Assembly (NCBI GenBank): GCA_023386855.1
Contig: JAEWIW010000010.1
Location: 1 to 7,474 of the forward strand
Reading direction: 5' to 3'
Source: Bacteroidota bacterium
GTDB taxonomy: Bacteria; Bacteroidota; Bacteroidia; Chitinophagales; Chitinophagaceae
DNA length: 7,474 nt
The translations under genes were made by a program, and so were the position numbers. Numbering within the stretch: the first letter of the stretch is position 1; every line of letters begins with the position of its first letter. Of this stretch, positions 1 to 5,901 are shown in pieces. Below the pieces are notes generated by a model that had not been told where the DNA came from, searched no databases, and saw only the letters and a list, made by a program, of their open reading frames with translations.

Positions 1-765
1 CAATTGAAGTTCGAGATCAGTACAGACAATACTTCCTGGACCACCGCTTTGCAGGCGGATGTTAGTGAAAGTTATTTTCGCCAGCAATTACCCCTGCCTC
101 AAACGGTAATAGCGCGTTATATAAGAATTTCTGTTTTGGAAACAAGAAGTGCTGAAGCGACGCAGGCAGCAATGGGTGAAATTGATGCTTATAATGTTCA
201 GAACATAAGTGCAGACAATGGATATACTACAAGCTCACCTGTGGCATTGGTCAATGCAAAATTTCCTTTCACAGGCGATGGGTCAAACCCTTTCCCTGCA
301 CTTGGAGCGTATAGAATGCAAAAATTAGCGGGATGGACGCATAGTGCTAATGCAATTGTTTCCTATGATAATTTATCCACTTCTCTGAGCCTGTTTATAG
401 CTCCTGTATGGGGTCTTCCATCTGTAACCAACGGTAAGATCTACCAGGCTGTAGATCTTCAGCCAGGAAATTATATACTGAAGATCATGCCCGGTTCATC
501 CGATGGCCCAACAGATGTATATGCCCTGGTATCGAGTGATGCTGCATTACCTGATTATGCAAATGTTCCCAATGCGGCCAGCACCATCGGTTATGCTGAT
601 CTGATGGAATACCAGGAGAAGTCTGTAGAGCTTCGCATAGTTGCCACGCAGGCAATGAAGGTATATATAGGATTGGTTTATAATTTACGCAGCCAGTATA
701 ATGAAACAGGCCTGCCCTGGACTTCATTTAAGATCAAAGAATTCAACCTTGTGAAAGCTGATTAA
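1..765 (+). CDS. C-terminal part of an extracytoplasmic F5/8C + DUF5013 carbohydrate-binding-type protein (5' end outside window)
   Basis: The reading frame is open from the first base and ends at TAA 763-765, so only the last 254 codons are present; an internal TTG at 4 is not a credible start. Counting from the first codon, residues 1-68 look like the end of an F5/8 type C (discoidin-like) domain: a strand with S-x-D-x-x-x-W (about 7-13), then ARYIRISV (38-45) and the closing MGEIDAY (58-64). Residues about 80-252 resemble DUF5013, a beta-sandwich domain common in Bacteroidota PUL proteins, with the signature TNGKIYQ (143-149) followed by a PGNYIL turn. No catalytic motif is visible. Such proteins are usually outer-surface lipoproteins in the SusE/SusF position that bind glycan; that role is inferred. 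It is followed after 28 nt by an SGNH hydrolase gene on the same strand, suggesting one operon. The DUF5013 assignment is by remembered pattern, not by a search. Confidence 0.75.
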   Translation, partial: QLKFEISTDNTSWTTALQADVSESYFRQQLPLPQTVIARYIRISVLETRSAEATQAAMGEIDAYNVQNISADNGYTTSSPVALVNAKFPFTGDGSNPFPALGAYRMQKLAGWTHSANAIVSYDNLSTSLSLFIAPVWGLPSVTNGKIYQAVDLQPGNYILKIMPGSSDGPTDVYALVSSDAALPDYANVPNAASTIGYADLMEYQEKSVELRIVATQAMKVYIGLVYNLRSQYNETGLPWTSFKIKEFNLVKAD

Positions 766-793
766 AGCCATCACAAGGCTAATCTGGAACCCT

Positions 794-1990
794 ATGCATA
801 TTTTTCCCTTTATCCTCTGTATTCAATTATTTTTTACTTCCTGTGCTTCGGGCATTAATAACCGTTCTGTCGATAAGAACCAGGCCGTTTTATACGACCA
901 GGACTTGAGTGATGAAAAAGCAATACCCGCCTTAATTACAAATGGTGTAGCGGAATATGGAAAAGAGGGATTAAAAATCTTTGATACAGGCAAGATTGTT
1001 CAGCTGGATAAATTCTATGCTATTGCCGAACGCAAGATTCAGTATATCGTTAATTTTTCTGATGATGCTAAGGCAGTGTTTAGAAGCAGCCAGGGAGATT
1101 TTAATGCTTTTGTAGATGTAGCTAATAAAAAAATATCCATTGCCACTTCCCCTGTCACTGAAGTAAACGCAGATTTTTTACGTTCCGGACACGATTATTT
1201 GGTTGAGGTCTATCACATATATCAAAAGAATAAAATACGGATCGTTGATATTGAAACCGGTGAATCGAGGGAAGTGGTGGCAGTTCATGATGGACAGGGT
1301 GGTGTAGGTAAGGGAGCCGTACAAACCGGGTTCAGTGCTGGTATGCAATGGGATCATTATTGTTTTGGGCTTAAAGCCGGCAGTTCAATGATCGTAAAAA
1401 GAATTACCGTTAAAGCAATGAAGAATAATGTTAAGTTATTGATATACGGCGATTCCATATCCCAGCCAGAAGGTTATTTTCCCTCTAAAGATTTCTCTCT
1501 GGCATGGACGCAGATGATGATCCATAAACTTAAAGGCGAAGCTATGTCGAGCGGAAGAGGCGGCGCTACCATCGACATGGTGCTGGAATATATCCGCAAT
1601 GAATTACCGTTTATTAAGACAAAGTTTGTAATGGTTACCATTGGAACCAATGGTGGTAATACGGAAGATAAGCTCAAAGAGTTGGTAAGCTATATCCGCG
1701 CACAGGGCGCTGTACCCATACTTAATAATATTCCTGCTAATGAAAGTGGTTCACAGGTTAAGGAAAACGCGCTGATTGAAAAAGTTCGTTCTGATACCGG
1801 TATAAGCGGGGCAAAATTCGACCTTGCCACATCTTTGAGTGGGGATGGAAAAGAAGTGGATAAGTCAACTATGTATTGGGAAGACTATACAGGAAGTTAT
1901 GGCTGGCAGGTATATCATCATCCCAATGAAAAAGGTGGAAGAAAAATGTTTGCGCAATCTTTGAAAGATTTACCACAGCTCTATAAATAG
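794..1990 (+). CDS. SGNH/GDSL-family hydrolase lipoprotein (probable carbohydrate esterase)
   Basis: A 398-residue protein. A short hydrophobic leader ends in FTSC (14-17), a plausible lipobox with Cys17 as lipidated residue, although the N-region has no Lys/Arg before it and no better upstream start exists in frame. Residues about 30-205 form a beta-rich region that I do not recognise by family. The SGNH hydrolase domain runs from about 213 to 398: block I IYGDSIS with nucleophile Ser221, block II Gly in SSGRGGAT (252-259), block III IGTNGG (283-288) with Asn286, and block V YHHPNEKGG with His376. Proteins of this type are often acetylesterases acting on plant polysaccharides such as pectin or xylan; the substrate here is an inference. 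The usual block V Asp, three residues before the His, is Val373 here. The lipoprotein is probably periplasmic or surface-bound. It lies 28 nt after the DUF5013 gene and 16 nt before an alpha/beta hydrolase. Confidence 0.8.
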   Translation: MHIFPFILCIQLFFTSCASGINNRSVDKNQAVLYDQDLSDEKAIPALITNGVAEYGKEGLKIFDTGKIVQLDKFYAIAERKIQYIVNFSDDAKAVFRSSQGDFNAFVDVANKKISIATSPVTEVNADFLRSGHDYLVEVYHIYQKNKIRIVDIETGESREVVAVHDGQGGVGKGAVQTGFSAGMQWDHYCFGLKAGSSMIVKRITVKAMKNNVKLLIYGDSISQPEGYFPSKDFSLAWTQMMIHKLKGEAMSSGRGGATIDMVLEYIRNELPFIKTKFVMVTIGTNGGNTEDKLKELVSYIRAQGAVPILNNIPANESGSQVKENALIEKVRSDTGISGAKFDLATSLSGDGKEVDKSTMYWEDYTGSYGWQVYHHPNEKGGRKMFAQSLKDLPQLYK

Positions 1991-2006
1991 ACCTTAAAAT
2001 ACCTGG

Positions 2007-3320
2007 ATGAATTTGAATAATAAATTGACTGTTGCAGCCTTAAGAACTATCCTATTGATATTTATGGTATTGCCTTTATGGGTTAGCGCTCAAAAAAAAT
2101 TGCCGATATACACAAGCCGATATGCAGTGCCTAACGGGAATATTTACCAGGTCACACAAAGCTCGCCTTCGTATAAATTTGATTCGGCCAGGTACACGGT
2201 ATTCATACCAAAAGATGTTGATACGATTGAAGGTATTTTTATCCACCAGCATGGTTGTACAATGGAAGGAAGAGGTATGTCAACTCCATTGGATCTTCAA
2301 TACCAGGCCTTTGCTAAAAAATGGAAGCTTGCGATTATTGGTCCCGACCTGTATGATGCAAAGAACAATTGCCACGACTGGAAGGAGGCGGGATCAGGCA
2401 CTGCAGAGGCGCTGCTAAAGACCATTCAAAGTATTGGTATTGAATCGGGGCATAAGGAATTGATTGATGTACCCTGGCTTTTGTGGGGGCATTCCGGTGG
2501 TGGTTATTGGGCGCAATCTATGATGACCAAATACCCTGAACGTATCATGGCCGTATTCAGTTATTCCCCGGGATTGGATGCTGATTTTAATTATTCCAAA
2601 GAAGCGGCTGCTATTCCGGTGATGATCCGCTATGCAGGCCCTGCTGGAGATGCCTGCTGCTGGCAAACAGCATTGAATTCATTTTCTGCTTTAAGGTCGG
2701 CCAACGGAAACACCGCAATTGTTTTAACGCCATACCAGAATCATAATTTCAGTTATGTAAGGTACCTGGCCATTCCTTTTTTTGAATCCATACTTATTCA
2801 ACGGCAACCAACAGGAAAAAATAAAGGATACAGGTTTATGCGCGGCATCGATCAGGCTAAATCATGGCTGGCCGATACTTCAAGCCTTAACATATATCCT
2901 GCAGATCGATATAATGGCAATAAATTATCAGCATCCTGGTTGCCAGATTCAGCGCTTGCTTTGAAATGGCGTGAATTTGCCATTACCGGCACCATCATTG
3001 ACCGAACGCCTCCGCCTGCACCTTATGATGTAAAGATGACCAGGCGGCATAATGTTACCGTGTCATTAACCTGGAATGCAGATGCCGATATTGAATCAGG
3101 GATCAGTCATTTTAATGTTTACCGGGATAACCAGCTGGTAGGTCGTTTTCCTTCTTCGGGATCTTACCAGCAATTTGATACTAACGGGGATGATGCTTAC
3201 CCATTATTCCTTCCGCCAATGCAAACTGATGTAACATTATTGTGGAACGATCCTTCAAAAATTACTATCAGTACTGTTAATCATTTCGGGTTGGAATCAC
3301 CGCGTGTGCAGGCTTTATAG
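2007..3320 (+). CDS. Secreted alpha/beta hydrolase (esterase-like) with C-terminal fibronectin type III-like domain
   Basis: A 437-residue protein. Residues 1-28 are a type I signal peptide (basic start, hydrophobic core, cleavage after VSA, then QKK). The hydrolase domain covers roughly 55-265: oxyanion-type HQHGC (80-84), nucleophile elbow GHSGGG (161-166) with Ser163, and a likely catalytic His246 in YQNHNF; the acid residue is uncertain, with Asp215 in GPAGDACC a candidate. A Cys pair at 217-218 and Cys84/Cys122 could form disulfides. Residues about 336-436 (PAPYDV, VSLTWNADAD, FNVYRDNQLVG) look like a fibronectin III repeat, common as a spacer in secreted carbohydrate enzymes. The general shape resembles feruloyl/acetyl esterase or PHB-depolymerase-like hydrolases, but no substrate can be assigned. 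It begins 16 nt after the SGNH hydrolase gene, so two esterase-type enzymes are probably made together, and it ends 8 nt from the convergent regulator gene. Confidence 0.78.
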   Translation: MNLNNKLTVAALRTILLIFMVLPLWVSAQKKLPIYTSRYAVPNGNIYQVTQSSPSYKFDSARYTVFIPKDVDTIEGIFIHQHGCTMEGRGMSTPLDLQYQAFAKKWKLAIIGPDLYDAKNNCHDWKEAGSGTAEALLKTIQSIGIESGHKELIDVPWLLWGHSGGGYWAQSMMTKYPERIMAVFSYSPGLDADFNYSKEAAAIPVMIRYAGPAGDACCWQTALNSFSALRSANGNTAIVLTPYQNHNFSYVRYLAIPFFESILIQRQPTGKNKGYRFMRGIDQAKSWLADTSSLNIYPADRYNGNKLSASWLPDSALALKWREFAITGTIIDRTPPPAPYDVKMTRRHNVTVSLTWNADADIESGISHFNVYRDNQLVGRFPSSGSYQQFDTNGDDAYPLFLPPMQTDVTLLWNDPSKITISTVNHFGLESPRVQAL

Positions 3321-3328
3321 AATTGTTC

Positions 3329-4360
3329 TTATAAAGAAGGGCGAAGCGTTAGTTTGAAGGGAACTTTTTCATTTACTGTTTTTCCCGACATGATGGCCTT
3401 TGCCGCCATAACCCCCATCTCGTGGAAGTCGGACGATATTGTAGTGATGCCATTCAACACCACCCTTTTGATCGGGGTTTCATTATACGAAATGATCCCG
3501 ACCTGCTCACCAATTACATAATTGGTGGTATTGATCTTTTCAATCAATGCTACAAGATCATCCTCAATAAGGTTGATATATACTTCGCCTGCATTGATCT
3601 CCGCTTCACTTACATCATTGATGATCTTATACTGGAAGGTGAAGTCCTGGCAGAAATGCGTAAAGCCTTTTAATATTTCTTTCGGGTAATAACTTTTTTT
3701 AGGGAAAATGATATTGATGGTATGATAGTTTACGAGCCGGTCTAAAGCATCGTTCAGCGCCTGGTAAATATCATTTTCAAAATCTATTAAAACCGATGCA
3801 TAGTTGCCGGTAACTCCTGGTGGTGTTCTGTCCATCATCAGCAATTTATCCTTAGGGATGGAATTAATGATCTCATGTGCATTTTCTCCACCTTCCACAA
3901 AATGCGGGATGATCACAAAGTGCGTATAAGGATCTTTGTTGCTTGCCAGCATTCTTTTGAACAGTTGAAAGTCGTTATTGTACACGTAAAAATCAATCGC
4001 GGCCTGTTCTCCCAGTGTTTCTACAAAGGCGTCATAAATGGTTTTTTTCGGGATGCTGAGTTTATTGAATAGAAGGAAAACGCTTAATGGTCGCCTGAAT
4101 TCGGTATTTTCTATAAAATATCCCCTTCTTGGAACGGAATTGATTACCCCAAGTTTTCTCAGGTGCTTATAACCTCTTTCTACGGTATCGCGTGCTATAT
4201 CAAGTTCGATACTTAATTCATTTATGGAAGGCATATTATCGCCGGCCTTGATGTTCCCTTTTTCAATCTGCTTTAATACGGCATTTGCAATTTGTAAATA
4301 TTTTGATGTGCTTGAGTAGGGGTCAACATTCAGCAGGTCGATGATCTTAAGTTCTTTCAT
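3329..4360 (-). CDS. GntR-family transcriptional regulator with LacI-like effector-binding domain
   Basis: A 343-residue DNA-binding regulator. The winged helix-turn-helix is at about residues 19-85: YLQIANAVLKQIEKG, then the helix-turn-helix MPSINELSIELDIARDTVERGYKHL (in two parts around 43-67), and the wing VINSVPRRGYFI. Residues about 92-343 look like a periplasmic-binding-protein/LacI sensor, ending in the typical VGIISYNETP (287-296) and GITTISSDFHEMG (304-316). This architecture is that of AraR-like sugar-responsive repressors. I chose ATG at 4360-4358 because MKELKIIDLLNVDP is the natural start of the family; an in-frame ATG at 4426 would add 22 unlike residues and run across the promoter region. 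It is divergent from the aldolase-isomerase-rhamnosidase operon, so it most likely controls that operon; the effector may be L-rhamnose or a pathway intermediate (inference). Repressor versus activator cannot be told from sequence. Confidence 0.88.
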   Translation of the reverse strand: MKELKIIDLLNVDPYSSTSKYLQIANAVLKQIEKGNIKAGDNMPSINELSIELDIARDTVERGYKHLRKLGVINSVPRRGYFIENTEFRRPLSVFLLFNKLSIPKKTIYDAFVETLGEQAAIDFYVYNNDFQLFKRMLASNKDPYTHFVIIPHFVEGGENAHEIINSIPKDKLLMMDRTPPGVTGNYASVLIDFENDIYQALNDALDRLVNYHTINIIFPKKSYYPKEILKGFTHFCQDFTFQYKIINDVSEAEINAGEVYINLIEDDLVALIEKINTTNYVIGEQVGIISYNETPIKRVVLNGITTISSDFHEMGVMAAKAIMSGKTVNEKVPFKLTLRPSL

Positions 4361-4405
4361 AAAAGGTGTTGGCAGAGGGGTTAAAAAGGAGTTTAAAATA
4401 GAATT

Positions 4406-4413
4406 TATTTTTG
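4406..4413 (+). promoter_or_regulatory. Second candidate -7 promoter box, distal
   Basis: TATTTTTG also matches TAnnTTTG exactly and lies upstream of the inverted repeat. A transcript from here would carry a leader of over 100 nt containing the inverted repeat as a hairpin. No -33 TTTG is visible. In AT-rich DNA this could be a chance match. Confidence 0.25.
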
Positions 4414-4442
4414 GATTACAGCACATGAACTATAGTAAAAAA

Positions 4443-4479
4443 TTATTTCTATCCTCAGGTCAAAACAGGATAGTAATAA
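4443..4479. promoter_or_regulatory. 13-bp inverted repeat, candidate operator or minus-strand hairpin terminator
   Basis: The left arm is TTATTTCTATCCT (4443-4455) and the right arm AGGATAGTAATAA (4467-4479), with an 11-bp spacer. The arms pair at 12 of 13 positions; the one mismatch is at 4448/4474. The element lies between the two candidate + strand -7 boxes and covers the place where the -33 contact of the downstream promoter (4493-4500) would be, which suits a repressor site for the adjacent GntR protein. On the minus strand the hairpin is followed directly by six T's (complement of A's 4437-4442), the shape of an intrinsic terminator, although the stem has only three G-C pairs. Function is inferred. 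Confidence 0.55.
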
Positions 4480-4492
4480 GGATACAGAACAT

Positions 4493-4500
4493 TATGTTTG
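4493..4500 (+). promoter_or_regulatory. Candidate Bacteroidota -7 promoter box for the aldolase operon
   Basis: TATGTTTG matches TAnnTTTG exactly. It lies 34 nt before the aldolase ATG, which would give a leader of roughly 25-30 nt. No TTTG -33 element is present at the usual 19-21-bp spacing, so the promoter may be weak or activator-dependent. Confidence 0.45.
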
Positions 4501-4534
4501 TTTGGTTGATTACTATTTCATTTAGAACCAAAAT

Positions 4535-5857
4535 ATGGATAGCTTGCTGAATACAACTTCTATGCATCCCCGTGATCAGTTAACCCTGGTGATGCAGCGC
4601 ATTTACAGGAAAAAGTTAACGACCACTTCCGGGGGTAATCTTTCGATCATTGATGAGCATGGTGATATCTGGATCACGCCAACAGGAGTGGATAAGGGAA
4701 TGATGAAGCCCTCCGATATTGTTTGTATGAAAGCTGATGGTACTATTATTGGTGATCAGAAACCTTCTTCCGAATATCCATTCCACCTTGCTATATATAC
4801 AGCCCGGCCCGATATCAAAGCGATCGTACATGCGCATCCCCCGGCAATCGTTGCCTTCAGTATTGTAAGGAAAACACCGAATACAAATGTTCTTCCCCAA
4901 TTAAAAGCTTTATGTGGTGAAATAGGTTATGCTCCCTATGCACTTCCCGGAAGCGCCGAGTTGGGTGAAAGCATTGCCCAGCAGTTCAGGCTTGGATATT
5001 CTGCTGTGATCATGGAGAACCATGGAACAGTGATTGGTGGAAGCGATATATCAGATGCCTACCAGAAATTTGAATCATTGGAGATTTCTGCCCGGTCAAT
5101 CTTATATGGTAATATGATTGGTAAACCAGCTTATTTATCCGATGATGAAATTGCTGGTCATAAGGACATGACAACATATGATTTTCCTGAAGGGAAAACC
5201 GGTACTTATCCTTCTTTGGAAAGAGAGAAGAGGTTGGAAATATGCAAGATCGTTAAGAGGGCATGTGAGCAGGGATTAATGTTAGGCGCTTACGGCACTG
5301 TTTCAGCCCGGTGGCGTAATAATGACTTCCTGATCACTCCTGAAGGAATTTCAAATTGGGATTTAAGGCTGGAAGACATTGTTCAAATTAAAAAAGGCAA
5401 CAGGGAGAAGGGAAAAGTTCCCAACAGGCTTGCATACCTGCACCAGGAAATATATGAAAAGAACCCTGATGTTAACGCCATCATCATAACACAGCCACCC
5501 TATCTCACTTCTTTCGCAATAACAGGTACTGAATTCAATGTAAGAACCATTCCTGAAACATGGATATATCTCCAAACGGTTTCGATGGTAGCGTTCGGTG
5601 AACAATTTTCAGGCGTACATAAAATTTCTTCTGTCATTTCCAGTGAGTATCCTGTAGTGCTGGTTAAAAATGAAGGTGTGATCGTTGCAGGCAATAAATT
5701 GCTGCAGGCATTTGATTATCTTGAAGTAGCCGAATTCAGCGCCAGGTCAATTGTAATGGCATCAACGCTTGGAAGCATGATTCCCATCAGTGATGAGCAG
5801 GTAGAAGATATTGGGAAAGTGATGAGCAAGTGGAAGAATTATGAGTGGGCGATGTAA
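4535..5857 (+). CDS. Tandem class II aldolase: FucA-like N-terminal domain fused to a degenerate C-terminal aldolase domain
   Basis: A 440-residue protein, about twice the usual 215-270 of this family. Domain 1 (about 10-205) has the full active site of FucA-like ketose-1-phosphate aldolases: phosphate loop SGGNLS (32-37), PSSE with Ser78/Ser79 and catalytic Glu80, zinc ligands His99 and His101 in VHAHPP, and His163 in ENHG. Domain 2 (about 230-425) has the same layout, but Glu80, His99, His101 and His163 correspond to Leu299, Ile318, Gln320 and Glu380, and loop Asn35 to Thr255. Domain 1 should cleave a ketose-1-phosphate (L-rhamnulose or L-fuculose type) to DHAP and lactaldehyde in the cytosol; an epimerase or decarboxylase role is possible in this superfamily. 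Motifs look closer to FucA than to RhaD, while the neighbouring rhamnosidase points to rhamnose. ATG 4535 is taken as start; Met10 (4562) is an alternative. First gene of the operon, 44 nt before the isomerase. Confidence 0.85.
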   Translation: MDSLLNTTSMHPRDQLTLVMQRIYRKKLTTTSGGNLSIIDEHGDIWITPTGVDKGMMKPSDIVCMKADGTIIGDQKPSSEYPFHLAIYTARPDIKAIVHAHPPAIVAFSIVRKTPNTNVLPQLKALCGEIGYAPYALPGSAELGESIAQQFRLGYSAVIMENHGTVIGGSDISDAYQKFESLEISARSILYGNMIGKPAYLSDDEIAGHKDMTTYDFPEGKTGTYPSLEREKRLEICKIVKRACEQGLMLGAYGTVSARWRNNDFLITPEGISNWDLRLEDIVQIKKGNREKGKVPNRLAYLHQEIYEKNPDVNAIIITQPPYLTSFAITGTEFNVRTIPETWIYLQTVSMVAFGEQFSGVHKISSVISSEYPVVLVKNEGVIVAGNKLLQAFDYLEVAEFSARSIVMASTLGSMIPISDEQVEDIGKVMSKWKNYEWAM

Positions 5858-5901
5858 AATGAAATTAAAAAATCTGTAACGATAGTTGAAAACCCCGCAT
5901 T

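Larger units (their letters stand above)
4361..4534. promoter_or_regulatory. Divergent intergenic control region between the GntR regulator and the aldolase operon
   Basis: This 174-bp AT-rich stretch separates two divergent starts. It contains two exact TAnnTTTG boxes on the + strand (4406-4413 and 4493-4500), a long inverted repeat centred at 4461, an 8-bp palindrome ACTATAGT (4429-4436), and three copies of ATAGTAA (4432-4438, 4470-4476, and inverted at 4510-4516). AGGATA also occurs at 4467-4472 and 4479-4484, with its complement TATCCT at 4450-4455. No clear -7 box was found for the minus strand, so the regulator's own promoter is not located. Confidence 0.7.

Noticed and set aside
3326..3338. 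TTCTT-ATA-AAGAA inverted repeat between the convergent hydrolase and regulator genes, as a bidirectional terminator
   Set aside because: The stem is only 5 bp with one G-C pair and a 3-nt loop, it overlaps the regulator's stop codon, and no T-tract follows on either strand.
3422..4072. Overlapping + strand frames inside the regulator gene
   Set aside because: They are antisense to a full-length GntR/LacI-type coding sequence with clear motifs and show no domain of their own.
4361..4426. Possible small leader peptide or N-terminal extension encoded on the minus strand upstream of the regulator
   Set aside because: It is in frame with the regulator, has no visible ribosome binding site and unlike composition; better read as non-coding promoter DNA.
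4453..4459. CCTCAGG palindrome as a separate regulatory or restriction-type site
   Set aside because: A 7-bp palindrome is expected by chance and lies at the inner edge of the larger inverted repeat.
4341..4550. A 69-codon + strand frame across the divergent region
   Set aside because: It overlaps the start of the regulator gene antisense, the whole promoter region and the aldolase start, and its product has no recognisable domain.
5858..5901. Terminator or promoter between aldolase and isomerase
   Set aside because: The 44-nt gap has no hairpin and no TAnnTTTG match, so the genes are best treated as one transcript.
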